A stretch of 9,818 nucleotides of DNA from Clostridiales bacterium (GTDB lineage Bacteria > Bacillota > Sulfobacillia > UBA995 > UBA9673): assembly GCA_003541445.1 (NCBI GenBank), contig DPMO01000079.1:1-9818 (forward strand), read 5' to 3'. Below, piece after piece: positions 1 through 7,133 of the stretch. Position 1 is the first letter of the stretch, and every line of letters starts with the position of its first letter. The position numbers were made by a program, and so were the translations under genes. The notes beneath the pieces were generated by a model. That model searched no databases, had not been told where the DNA came from, and saw only the letters and a list, made by a program, of their open reading frames with translations.

Positions 1-316
1 CCTCCCGGGCCAGATAGGCGCTTGTCGCGTGCGGGATGGCGTAGTGGACGTGAAGGATGTCCAGTTCCGCGTACCGGGCCACCTCGACCATCTTGTTCGC
101 CAGGGCCAGGAGGTACGGCGGGTGCTTGAAGAGAGGATAGGACGGGGTCTCCACCTCGTGGAAGAAGACGTTCTCCTGGAAGCGCGGGAGCCGGAAGGGG
201 ACGTCGTAGGTTATGAAGTGGACGACGTGCCCCCGCCGGGCGAGCTGGCGTCCGAGCTCCGTCGCGACGACCCCGCTCCCGCCGTAGGATGGGTAACATG
301 TGATGCCGATACGCAA
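1..316 (-). CDS. bshA: N-acetyl-alpha-D-glucosaminyl L-malate synthase BshA, 5' part of gene only
   Basis: This glycosyltransferase (GT4, GT-B fold) makes the first bacillithiol intermediate, GlcNAc-malate, from UDP-GlcNAc and L-malate in the cytosol. Only the first 105 residues are in the window; the family is about 375-385 residues, so the gene continues beyond the left edge. The start reads [20 protein letters not shown], with the glycine-rich nucleotide-sugar loop at residues 11-14. [10 protein letters not shown] follows, and near residues 90-100 the family signature [14 protein letters not shown] chose the TTG at 316 because the conserved N-terminus begins exactly there and a GGAGGGGGGAG Shine-Dalgarno lies about 8-10 nt upstream. 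It sits 26 nt downstream of bshB1 on the same strand, so the two are almost certainly cotranscribed. The neighbouring LmbE-type deacetylase makes BshA much more likely than another GT4 enzyme. Confidence 0.93.
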   Translation of the reverse strand, partial: MRIGITCYPSYGGSGVVATELGRQLARRGHVVHFITYDVPFRLPRFQENVFFHEVETPSYPLFKHPPYLLALANKMVEVARYAELDILHVHYAIPHATSAYLARE

Positions 317-342
317 GGAGGCTCGCTCCCCCCTCCGGTTCC

Positions 343-1029
343 CTAGAGTTCCCTGACAAGGTCCTGCAGCCTGAGGAGCCCCTCCCAGCGGAAGCCCTCG
401 GCCCGCTCGACCCCGGCGAGGCTCCCGTACCACCTGTCACGCAGTTCGACCCACTCGAGATAACCGCGGTTCAGGGGTGTCGGCTCCCCCGCCGGCGAGA
501 ACTGCGAGGCGTAGGCCTCGAGGGCCTGCCGTTTCAGGTCGTAGACCCTGGAGATGTCGACGACGAAGCCCGGCGCCGCCGTCGAGTTGACGAGATAGTA
601 CACGAGCCTGGCCACGCGGTGGGCCTCACCCGCCGCCCGGTAGCGGACGAGCCCGGCGTTGAAGACCCCCTCGCGGACCAGACGCGCGGCGGCGCCGTGG
701 TCCGGGTGCCGGTCCTCACCCCAAGGGGCCAGGACGACCCGCGGCCGCCACCTCCTGACCGCCTCGGCCACGACACGGACCCTGTCCGGGGTCGGCTCCA
801 GGGCCCGGTCCGCGAGTCCCAGGGTCTCCCGGGACCCGAGGCCCAGGATCCGCGCGGCCAGGGCCGCCTCACGGGCCCGCTCGGCCGGTGTGCCGTTCGA
901 CGCCAGCTCACCCTGTGTCAGGTCGCACACGACCACGTCGTAGCCCAGGCGCGAGTGAAGGGCCAGGGTCCCCCCGGCCCCTATCTCCACGTCGTCCGGG
1001 TGCGGCGAGAAAGCCAGGATGTCAGCCAC
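343..1029 (-). CDS. bshB1: Bacillithiol biosynthesis deacetylase BshB1 (LmbE/PIG-L family)
   Basis: This zinc-dependent deacetylase removes the acetyl group from GlcNAc-malate, the second step of bacillithiol synthesis. The protein has 228 residues, normal for BshB1 (about 230). The LmbE metal site is intact: SPHPDD at residues 8-13 (His10, Asp13 as ligands, Asp12 as likely base) and RHPDH at 107-111 (His111 as third ligand). The SQFSP stretch near 175-179 is also typical. The reading frame stays open far upstream to 1404, but I start at the GTG at 1029. The conserved beta strand [12 protein letters not shown] begins right there, and a GAGGGGGG Shine-Dalgarno lies at 1037-1044 with a 7-nt spacer. 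The longer version would add low-complexity sequence and cross the divergent promoter region. The adjacent bshA makes bacillithiol rather than mycothiol or a generic amidohydrolase role the best reading. Confidence 0.92.
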   Translation of the reverse strand: MADILAFSPHPDDVEIGAGGTLALHSRLGYDVVVCDLTQGELASNGTPAERAREAALAARILGLGSRETLGLADRALEPTPDRVRVVAEAVRRWRPRVVLAPWGEDRHPDHGAAARLVREGVFNAGLVRYRAAGEAHRVARLVYYLVNSTAAPGFVVDISRVYDLKRQALEAYASQFSPAGEPTPLNRGYLEWVELRDRWYGSLAGVERAEGFRWEGLLRLQDLVREL

Positions 1030-1141
1030 ACGCCCGCCCCCCTCGCCCGGTCCAGCCTGGTATTTGGGAGCGTGGTCCGGGATTCCTCCCGACGGCGCCC
1101 GGGCGGACGGGCCGGCCTGGACGGACCGCGTCGCCGCACCG

Positions 1142-1170
1142 TTGACGGGAACACGCGTTCGTGTTAGCCT
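1142..1170 (+). promoter_or_regulatory. Probable housekeeping promoter of mrfA-mrfB(-pdaB)
   Basis: A TTGACG -35 box (1142-1147, five of six consensus bases) is followed by a 17-nt spacer and TAGCCT (1165-1170). The -10 is weak by itself but is preceded by TGT, giving an extended -10 (TGN). Transcription would begin near 1177, about 43 nt before the mrfA GTG start. The spacer carries the palindromes listed separately, so a bound repressor would block polymerase here. I found no comparably good promoter for bshB1 on the opposite strand, although it must lie in the same 190-nt gap or further upstream. Confidence 0.6.
1148..1161. promoter_or_regulatory. LexA/DinR (SOS) box-like operator in the mrfA promoter
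   Basis: The sequence GGAACACGCGTTCG contains a perfect GAAC-N4-GTTC core at 1149-1160. Compared with the Bacillus LexA consensus CGAACRNRYGTTYC it matches every position except the two outermost (G for C at each end). It lies wholly between the -35 and -10 elements, where LexA operators commonly act. A second, overlapping inverted repeat, AACACG-CGTT-CGTGTT (1150-1165, 6-bp arms), shares part of the site, so another dimeric regulator is possible. The match and position are seen directly; LexA binding is inference. Confidence 0.5.
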
Positions 1171-1205
1171 TTTGTGGGACGCCTGCGGGCGGCCCGTACC
1201 TGACC

Positions 1206-1213
1206 GAGGTGGT
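1206..1213 (+). promoter_or_regulatory. Ribosome binding site that fixes the mrfA start
   Basis: GAGGTGGT lies 6 nt upstream of the GTG at 1220. It decides between this start and longer in-frame alternatives such as the TTG at 1172, which lies only just past the -10 box, upstream of the predicted transcript start. Confidence 0.7.
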
Positions 1214-1219
1214 GAGCCT

Positions 1220-3598
1220 GTGGACCGTGCCGCCGCCCCCCGCTCCGACGGCGGTCTCGCCGCCGCCCTTGACGACATCAGGCGCTCTGAACGGGCATCG
1301 TGCGTGACGGCGTGGGTGACCCTGCCGGAGCGGCCGGGCGAGTACGCCGACTTCCCCTCGTGGCTCGACCCGAGAATCGTGGAGGTCCTGCGGGCCCGCG
1401 GCATCGAGCGCCTCTACCGCCACCAGGCCGAAGCCCTCGAGGCCGTCCGGGACGGCAGGGACGTCGTCGTCGTCACCCCCACGGCGTCGGGCAAGACCCT
1501 CTGCTACAACCTTCCCGTCCTCCAGGCGACGGTCTCGGACCCGGCGACGCGGTCCCTTTACCTCTTCCCGACGAAGGCGCTGGCCCAGGACCAGATGGAC
1601 GAGGTCCACGACTTCGTCACCGCCCTCGGCCTCGACCTGAAGACGTTCACCTACGACGGGGACACCCCGCCGGCGGCCAGGCGGGCCGTCCGTGCGGCGG
1701 GCCACATCGTCGTCACAAATCCCGACATGCTCCACACGGGTATCCTCCCCCACCACACCAAGTGGGTGAAGCTCTTCGAGAACCTCTCCTACGTGGTCAT
1801 AGACGAGATTCACAACTACCGGGGAGTCTTCGGCAGCCACGTCGCCAACGTCATCCGGCGCCTTCACCGCATCGCGGAGTTCTACGGGTCCCGCCCGGTC
1901 TTCATCTGCTGTTCGGCCACCATCGCCAACCCCCTCGAGCTCGCCTCGACCCTCACCGGACGGAAGATGGTCCTCGTCGACAAGAACGGCGCCCCCTCCG
2001 GACCCAGGCACTTCATCTTCTACAACCCTCCGGTCGTGAACCGGGAGCTGGGGATAAGGCGCAGCGCCGTGCTCGAGGCGAGCCGCCTGGCCCAGACCTT
2101 CCTGCGCCGCGGGGTCCCGACCATCGTCTTCGCCCGAAGCCGCGTGACCACCGAGGTCCTCCTGTCCTACATCAAGGAGGCCCTCGGAGAGCCGGCGGGC
2201 CGCGAGCCGGAGGGGCGGCCGTCCCGGGTCAGAGGGTACAGGGGAGGATACCTTCCCTCCCAGAGGCGGGAGATCGAGCGCGGCCTCCGCGACGGCAGTG
2301 TCCAGGGCGTCGTCAGCACCAACGCCCTCGAACTGGGGATAGACATAGGCACCCTGGAGGCGGCCGTGATCACCGGCTACCCCGGGACGGTCGCCAGCAC
2401 CTGGCAGCAGGCGGGACGGGTCGGGCGGCGCACCGGGGAGTCGGCGGCCTGCCTCGTCGCCACCTCCGCACCGCTCGACCAGTTCATCGTCACGAACCCC
2501 GAGTACTTCCTCGGCAAGAGCCCCGAGCACGGCCTCATCGACCCGGACAACCCTCAGATCCGGAGCCTGCACCTCAAATGCGCGGCGTTCGAACTGCCCT
2601 TCGTGGACGGCGAGCACTTCGGCGACGAAGAGAGGACCCCGACCTCGCGGCTCCTCGGCCGGCTCGAGGCGGCCGGCTTCGTGCGCCACGTGGGAGGCCG
2701 CTGGCACTGGTCGGCCGACGCCTTCCCGGCCGAGAGCGTCAGCCTCCGGTCGGCCGACGCCGACAACTTCGTCATCATCGACACCACCGACCCCCAGCCC
2801 CGGGTCATCGGCGAGGTCGACCGCTTCTCGGCCCCCATGCTCATCCACGAGGGAGCCATATACCTCCACGAGGGACGCCAATACCACGTGGACCGGCTCG
2901 ACTGGGAGGAGCAGAAGGCCTACTGCCATGAGGTCGACAGCGACTACTACACCGACGCCAACCTCGCCGTCGAGGTGAAGGTCCTCTCCGTCGAGCTCGG
3001 CCCCGGCGGGCCGCCCGAAGACGCCCGACGCGTCCCGGGCCCGGCCCGGACCCGGACGGCCGAGGGAGGCCTGCCCCGCTATCTCGGCGAGGTGAGCGTC
3101 ACCGCCGTCCCCACCATCTACAAGAAGATAAAGTTCCACACCCACGAGAACATCGGCTGGGGACGCGTGAACCTGCCCGAGCAGACCCTGCACACCGAGG
3201 CGGTGTGGTTCACCCTCCCGCCCGACGTGACCTCGGGGCTCGCCTCCGAAGAGGTGCAGGCCGGCCTCGTCGGCCTCGGGACCCTCATGGCCAACGTGGC
3301 CCCTCTCTTCCTCATGTGCGACTCCCGTGACATCCGGGCCTTCACCGAGGTCCGCTCCCCGTTCACCCGCCTCCCGACGGTCTATCTCTACGACCGCTAT
3401 CCGGGGGGCATAGGCCTCGCCCGCCGCCTCTACGGCCTCAGCGCGGAGGTCTTCCGGGCCGCCGTCCGTCTGGTCGAGGCCTGCGCCTGCTCTGAAGGGT
3501 GCCCTTCCTGTGTCGGTCCGGCGGCCGAGGTCGGCCCTGCGAAGCAGGCCACGGCCCGCTTCCTGGAGGCCGCCCTGCGGGAGGACCGGACCCCGTGA
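1220..3598 (+). CDS. mrfA: DEAD/DEAH-box DNA helicase MrfA (YprA family) with C-terminal four-cysteine zinc site (DUF1998)
   Basis: This superfamily 2 DNA helicase acts in the Bacillus MrfAB pathway, which repairs mitomycin C adducts independently of UvrABC. The protein has 792 residues, slightly longer than the roughly 750 of B. subtilis YprA. All helicase motifs are present: I TPTASGKT (86-93), Ia FPTKALAQDQ (116-125), II DEIH (195-198), III SATIANP (232-238), IV IVFARSR (302-308), V STNALELGIDIG (366-377) and VI QQAGRVGRR (396-404). The C-terminal domain has YDRYPGGIGLA near 724-734 and a CxCx3Cx2C cluster (Cys755, 757, 761, 764), the zinc/DUF1998 signature of this family. Residues about 595-620 form a Pro/Gly/Arg-rich insertion that looks lineage-specific. 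The GTG start is supported by a GAGGTGGT site. The stop overlaps the mrfB start. An SOS-like box in its promoter suggests damage induction. Alternatives such as a Hrq1-like helicase are less likely given mrfB next door. Confidence 0.92.
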   Translation: MDRAAAPRSDGGLAAALDDIRRSERASCVTAWVTLPERPGEYADFPSWLDPRIVEVLRARGIERLYRHQAEALEAVRDGRDVVVVTPTASGKTLCYNLPVLQATVSDPATRSLYLFPTKALAQDQMDEVHDFVTALGLDLKTFTYDGDTPPAARRAVRAAGHIVVTNPDMLHTGILPHHTKWVKLFENLSYVVIDEIHNYRGVFGSHVANVIRRLHRIAEFYGSRPVFICCSATIANPLELASTLTGRKMVLVDKNGAPSGPRHFIFYNPPVVNRELGIRRSAVLEASRLAQTFLRRGVPTIVFARSRVTTEVLLSYIKEALGEPAGREPEGRPSRVRGYRGGYLPSQRREIERGLRDGSVQGVVSTNALELGIDIGTLEAAVITGYPGTVASTWQQAGRVGRRTGESAACLVATSAPLDQFIVTNPEYFLGKSPEHGLIDPDNPQIRSLHLKCAAFELPFVDGEHFGDEERTPTSRLLGRLEAAGFVRHVGGRWHWSADAFPAESVSLRSADADNFVIIDTTDPQPRVIGEVDRFSAPMLIHEGAIYLHEGRQYHVDRLDWEEQKAYCHEVDSDYYTDANLAVEVKVLSVELGPGGPPEDARRVPGPARTRTAEGGLPRYLGEVSVTAVPTIYKKIKFHTHENIGWGRVNLPEQTLHTEAVWFTLPPDVTSGLASEEVQAGLVGLGTLMANVAPLFLMCDSRDIRAFTEVRSPFTRLPTVYLYDRYPGGIGLARRLYGLSAEVFRAAVRLVEACACSEGCPSCVGPAAEVGPAKQATARFLEAALREDRTP

Positions 3599-4890
3599 AC
3601 CGGCCCCTTCCCTCTCCGGGCGCCCCGGCAGACGGGGCCGGAGCGCGCGACCCGGCCGCGGCCGGCACCGTCCCTTCCCTTCAGGAGGTCCTGCCCGGCC
3701 GGCGGCTCGAGACACCTGCAGGGTCCTGCTACCATGTCCGGTGGGAGCACCCCCTCTGCTTCCGGTACGGTGCGGCCCCCCTTCTGGAGGCCCTGGCCGT
3801 GTCCGGACGCACCCTGGCCGTCCTCGGCCGGGACGAGTCCCTCGAGGAGGTGACCCTCGCCCGGGCCTGCTTCATAGACACCGAGACCACGGGCCTGGCC
3901 GGCGGGACCGGGACCTACGTGTTCCTGGTGGGGGTGGGATGGTTCGAAGGCGACCTCTTCGTCGTCGACCAGTACTTCATGGAGGACTACGACCGGGAGC
4001 CCGCCCTCATCGCCGCCCTCGAGGAGAACCTCCGAAGGTTCGAGGCGGTGGTGAGCTTCAACGGCAAGGCGTTCGACCTGCCCCTCCTTGAGACGAGGTT
4101 CATCCTTGCCCGGCGGCCTCCGCCCCTCCGGGCGCAGCCCCACCTCGACCTCCTCGCCGCGGCGAGGAGACTGTGGGGGCTGAGGCTTGAGAGCTGTTCG
4201 CTCCAGACCCTCGAGCGGGCGGTGCTGGGGGAGACGAGAGCCGGGGACATCCCCGGCCGCCTCGTTCCCCAGCACTACTTCCGCTACCTCAGAAACCGCG
4301 ACCCCCGCGTGCTGAAGCCGGTCTTCGAGCACAACCGTCGGGACGTCCTCTCCCTCCTCTCGCTGGCCTGTCGGGCCGCACGCCGCTTCGAGTCCTTCCT
4401 CGAGGACCCGCCGGGCGAGGACGGGGTCCACCCCCTCGACCTCTACAGTCTGGCCCGCCTCTACCGGGCCCACGGTCTCGGAGAAGCGGCCGTCCGATGC
4501 TACCGGGCCTGCCTTGACTCCCTTCCGTCCGGCCCCCTGGCCGACCGGGCCGGCCTGGAGTGCGTCAGGCTCCTCCGCCGCCTGGGCCGGGCCCCCGAAG
4601 CCGCGGCCCTCTCCCGGGAGCTCGCCGACGCCCGCCCGCCGCGCCTCTGGGCACTGGTCGAGCTCGCCAAGGACCTCGAACACCGCCTGAAGGACTATAG
4701 AGGAGCCCTCGAGGTGGTCGACCGCGCCGTCGGCCTTGCGGAGGGCCTCCGCCTGCCGGAGACCGGCGTCACGCTTGAGGCTCTCGCCCACCGCCGCGAC
4801 CGCCTCCAGCGCAGGCTCCGCCGGGCCGAGAGAAGGGCGCTCAGGCCCGACCCGGCTCTTCCGGAAAGCGGGCCCGCCTTCTCCCCCTGA
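3595..4890 (+). CDS. mrfB: DEDDh exonuclease MrfB (YprB family, RNase H-like fold) with C-terminal TPR region
   Basis: This is the nuclease partner of MrfA in mitomycin C adduct repair. The protein has 431 residues. The DnaQ/RNase H-like core holds the DEDDh residues: FIDTETTGL (Asp95, Glu97), SFNGKAFDLPLL (Asp161) and HNRRD (His246, Asp250). From about residue 284 to 380 there is a helical, TPR-like region (LYSLARLYRAHGLGEAAVRCYRA and a later repeat), as in Bacillus YprB; the end is Arg-rich. The GTG start at 3595 overlaps the mrfA stop by 4 nt (GTGA), and GGGAGG at 3579-3584 inside mrfA is its Shine-Dalgarno, so the two are translationally coupled. A longer reading from inside mrfA lacks family similarity. 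The first 40 residues are Pro/Ala-rich and not conserved. The pairing with a YprA helicase gives high confidence. Confidence 0.92.
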   Translation: MNRPLPSPGAPADGAGARDPAAAGTVPSLQEVLPGRRLETPAGSCYHVRWEHPLCFRYGAAPLLEALAVSGRTLAVLGRDESLEEVTLARACFIDTETTGLAGGTGTYVFLVGVGWFEGDLFVVDQYFMEDYDREPALIAALEENLRRFEAVVSFNGKAFDLPLLETRFILARRPPPLRAQPHLDLLAAARRLWGLRLESCSLQTLERAVLGETRAGDIPGRLVPQHYFRYLRNRDPRVLKPVFEHNRRDVLSLLSLACRAARRFESFLEDPPGEDGVHPLDLYSLARLYRAHGLGEAAVRCYRACLDSLPSGPLADRAGLECVRLLRRLGRAPEAAALSRELADARPPRLWALVELAKDLEHRLKDYRGALEVVDRAVGLAEGLRLPETGVTLEALAHRRDRLQRRLRRAERRALRPDPALPESGPAFSP

Positions 4891-4945
4891 GCCGGTCATA
4901 CCCCCCTGCGCCGGCGAATACATTCAACCGACCATACCTGCCCCC

Positions 4946-4954
4946 GGGGAGGGG
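4946..4954 (+). promoter_or_regulatory. Ribosome binding site that fixes the pdaB TTG start
   Basis: GGGGAGGGG lies 6 nt before the TTG at 4961. It justifies the TTG over the upstream in-frame ATG at 4736, which is buried inside mrfB. Confidence 0.7.
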
Positions 4955-4960
4955 TTCGCC

Positions 4961-5704
4961 TTGTACTTCGTCACCGTCAGCCGACGGGCCAGGCAGGCCA
5001 TCCGCATCTTCGTCCTCCTCGTCTGCGCCCTGGCCATCGCCCGGCTCGGCGTCGCCGTCACGACCGGAGAGCTGCCCGTGATGGGACGCCTCGAGCCCAT
5101 CAGGAAGGTGCCCGGGGTGGAGGACAAGGTCGCCCTCACCTTCGACGTCAGTTGGGGTGAGCTCACCCTGCCGAAGGTCCTGGCCGTCCTCGAGGAGTAC
5201 GACGTCAAGTGCACGTTCTTCCTCTCCGGGCCCTGGGCCGCGAGTCATCCGGACCTTGTGGCCGAGATCGTCACGGACGGCCACGAGATAGCCAGCCACG
5301 GTCACCGTCATGTGAACCTCTCCAGCCTCAAGGAGGAGGAGATCAGGCAGAACCTCGAGCAGGCCGCCGAAGCCATCGAGGCCGCGTCAGGGCGAAAGCC
5401 GAACCTCCTCCGCCCTCCCAACGGGGACTACAACGACCTGGTCATAAGGACGGCCGAGTCGATGGGCTACAAGGTCATCCACTGGGGCCTCGACTCCCAC
5501 GACTGGATGAATCCCGGGGTGAACTACATCGTCAAGCGGGTCCTGGAGAAGACCAAGCCCGGTGATGTCGTTCTCATGCACGCCAGCGACACGTGCAGGC
5601 AGACCGACCAGGCCCTGCCGGCGGTCATCGAAGGGCTGGTGAGCCAGGGGTTCGTCCTCGTCACCGTGAGCGAGCTCCTCGAGAGCGGCTCCGAGGACGG
5701 TTAG
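4961..5704 (+). CDS. pdaB: PdaB-type polysaccharide (peptidoglycan) deacetylase, sporulation-associated
   Basis: This membrane-anchored carbohydrate esterase 4 (NodB-fold) protein has 247 residues, normal for PdaB (about 250). In B. subtilis PdaB (YbaN) is needed to keep spores stable, probably through cortex peptidoglycan. The N-terminus MYFVTVSRRARQ followed by one hydrophobic segment (about 13-34) is typical of the family. Motifs: ALTFDVSWGE (Asp62, with Val where most CE4 enzymes have a second Asp), SHGHRH (His113 and His117 spaced HxxxH), LLRPPNG (149-155), DSHDWMNPG (178-186) and VLMHASDTCRQTDQALP (204-220). The FD-(I/V)-SWG and HASD...QT..ALP signatures separate PdaB from the PdaA/PgdA groups. 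The gene begins 70 nt after mrfB with its own strong Shine-Dalgarno. It may share the mrfAB transcript or have a sporulation promoter; the two CATAC motifs in the gap (4899 and 4933 area) have no convincing -35 partner. A strong terminator follows. Confidence 0.88.
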   Translation: MYFVTVSRRARQAIRIFVLLVCALAIARLGVAVTTGELPVMGRLEPIRKVPGVEDKVALTFDVSWGELTLPKVLAVLEEYDVKCTFFLSGPWAASHPDLVAEIVTDGHEIASHGHRHVNLSSLKEEEIRQNLEQAAEAIEAASGRKPNLLRPPNGDYNDLVIRTAESMGYKVIHWGLDSHDWMNPGVNYIVKRVLEKTKPGDVVLMHASDTCRQTDQALPAVIEGLVSQGFVLVTVSELLESGSEDG

Positions 5705-5722
5705 CCTTCCCCCCCTAACTCA

Positions 5723-5757
5723 GGGTGCGGCGGCCCCGCCGCACCCCTCTTCTTCTT
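5723..5757 (+). terminator. Rho-independent terminator after pdaB
   Basis: A perfect inverted repeat, GGGTGCGGCGG-CC-CCGCCGCACCC (5723-5746), gives a stem of about 10 bp with a 4-nt loop. It is followed by the pyrimidine tract CTCTTCTTCTT (5747-5757). It lies 18 nt after the pdaB stop. The reverse direction has no T tract, so it probably works only for the plus-strand genes and does not end the convergent dac operon. Confidence 0.8.
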
Positions 5758-5855
5758 CGGGCACGGCCGCCGGCTTCCCGCTCCGGGCCTTTCGGACCGC
5801 ACCGGGACCCGGCGACCGTCTCCGGTCCGCCGCATCCCTGCGACCGTGTGTCCTT

Positions 5856-7118
5856 CTACCCGATGCCGTGGGCGGCCAGGAACCGGAACAGGCGCAGGAA
5901 GAACCTCAGGAAGGCGCGTTCGGGGGTCCACAGCGGCACATCGCCGGCCGCCAGCAGGTTCACGGCCTGAACGGTCTCGTCCCCCATCACGCCCTCGGCC
6001 ACACCCACTACCTGGCCCTTCCTCACGGGGGCACGGAGGGGTCGCGCCAGGTCGACCTCGAGCTCAAGGTCCTCGGACATGCCCGCCGGACAGACGACCC
6101 AGAGGTCCTGCTCGGGGACAAGGGCGACCTTCCCGACGAGGCCTCCCGTCACCGGGGCGGTCGCCAGCGGGCGCCGCGCCCTGGCCAGGCACACCGTCTC
6201 GTAGTTGCGGAAGCCCCACTCGAGAAGGACCTCCGTGTCGCGGTAGCGGTCGGCCGAACGGAGGACCACGGAGATGAGGCGGCGCCCGTCCCGGGTCGCC
6301 GAAGCCACAAGGCACTTGCCGGCCTGGTCGGTCGTCCCCGTCTTGACCCCCTCGGCCCCGGTGAAGGTCCACAGGAGGCTGTTCGTGTTCCGCAGTCTCA
6401 TCTCCGCCTCGCTGCCGTCGACGTACAGGCTGGCCTGGCGCGTCCGGACGATGGCCTCGAAGGCCGGGATGGTCAGGGCGTAGCGGGCGATGACGGCGAG
6501 GTCGTAGGCTGTCGTGTAGTGGGAGGGGGCGTGCAGGCCGCTCGAGTTCTGGAAGTGGGTCCCGCAGGCGCCGAGTTCAGCCGCCCGCCTGTTCATCATC
6601 TCGACGAAGGCCCTCTCCGAGCCGGCGATGTGTTCCGCCGCGGCGACACACCCGTTGTTCGCCGACCGGAGCAGGATGCCCCACAAGAGTTCGCCCAGGG
6701 TGAGCACCTGGCCCTCCCTCAGGGGCATGGAGGAGCCCGGCGTCCAGGCCGCGTTCCGGCTGACCTTCACCCTCTCGGACAGCCGGGCGTTCTCGAGGAT
6801 GACGACGGCGGTGAGGATCTTCGTCGTGCTGGCGGGTGGACGCCGCCGGTAGGCGTTCTTGGCGAAGAGGACGCACCCCGTCCGCCAGTCCATCAAGACG
6901 GCGGCGTCGGCCGTGACCGAAGGCGGGTCCGGGACGCCGGAGCCGGCGCCGCGGCCACCTCGCACCGAGGCCGAGCCGGCGTCAGGCGGCCGCACGGAGG
7001 CCGGGATTCCGACCGCCCCCCCGACTCCGGCGGAAAGCACCGCCCAGAAGATGACGGCGCTGAGGGCGACGGCGGTTCCCCTCAGGGCACGTCTGCCGAG
7101 CCTCGGGACGGACGCCAC
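5856..7118 (-). CDS. D-alanyl-D-alanine carboxypeptidase, PBP5 family (DacF/DacB-like, peptidase S11)
   Basis: This low-molecular-weight penicillin-binding protein trims the terminal D-Ala from peptidoglycan pentapeptides outside the membrane. The protein has 420 residues. A signal peptide covers roughly residues 8-37, followed by a low-complexity Gly/Arg/Ser stretch to about 65. The serine active site is complete: STTK (Ser97, Lys100), SANN (Ser152, Asn154) and KTGTT (259-263). A beta-rich PBP5 C-terminal domain (about 310-395) follows. The last 20 residues (RAFLRFFLRLFRFLAAHG) are a basic amphipathic helix, the usual peripheral membrane anchor. The start is a GTG at 7118 with GGGAGGAA at 7124-7131, 5 nt away. 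It is the last gene of the asnS-rodZ-dac cluster. Bacillus paralogues include DacA, DacB and DacF. The usual dacF neighbours spoIIAA, spoIIAB and sigF are absent here, so I give no symbol. Confidence 0.92.
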   Translation of the reverse strand: MASVPRLGRRALRGTAVALSAVIFWAVLSAGVGGAVGIPASVRPPDAGSASVRGGRGAGSGVPDPPSVTADAAVLMDWRTGCVLFAKNAYRRRPPASTTKILTAVVILENARLSERVKVSRNAAWTPGSSMPLREGQVLTLGELLWGILLRSANNGCVAAAEHIAGSERAFVEMMNRRAAELGACGTHFQNSSGLHAPSHYTTAYDLAVIARYALTIPAFEAIVRTRQASLYVDGSEAEMRLRNTNSLLWTFTGAEGVKTGTTDQAGKCLVASATRDGRRLISVVLRSADRYRDTEVLLEWGFRNYETVCLARARRPLATAPVTGGLVGKVALVPEQDLWVVCPAGMSEDLELEVDLARPLRAPVRKGQVVGVAEGVMGDETVQAVNLLAAGDVPLWTPERAFLRFFLRLFRFLAAHGIG

Positions 7119-7133
7119 ACACGTTCCTCCCGC

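Noticed and set aside
1030..1404. N-terminal extension of bshB1 upstream of 1029
   Set aside because: It would overlap the mrfA start and promoter, has low-complexity composition, and a proper GTG with Shine-Dalgarno exists exactly where conserved sequence begins.
1022..3715. Very long open frame (897 codons) on the minus strand opposite mrfA
   Set aside because: It mirrors a gene with all helicase motifs; the frame stays open because third codon positions are nearly all G or C. The product is low-complexity Gly/Asp/Arg/Val with no recognisable domain.
3430..4923. Long minus-strand open frame opposite mrfB
   Set aside because: Antisense shadow of a well-supported gene; Gly/Glu/Arg-rich composition and no family resemblance.
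4891..4960. Sporulation sigma factor promoter upstream of pdaB
   Set aside because: The CATAC motifs resemble SigE/SigG/SigK -10 boxes, but no properly spaced -35 element fits.
5793..5829. Inverted repeat CGGACCG / CGGTCCG with an inner CCGG/CCGG stem, downstream of dac
   Set aside because: The 7-bp arms have a long loop and neither strand has a T tract, so I do not call it the dac terminator, though it is the only candidate in that gap.
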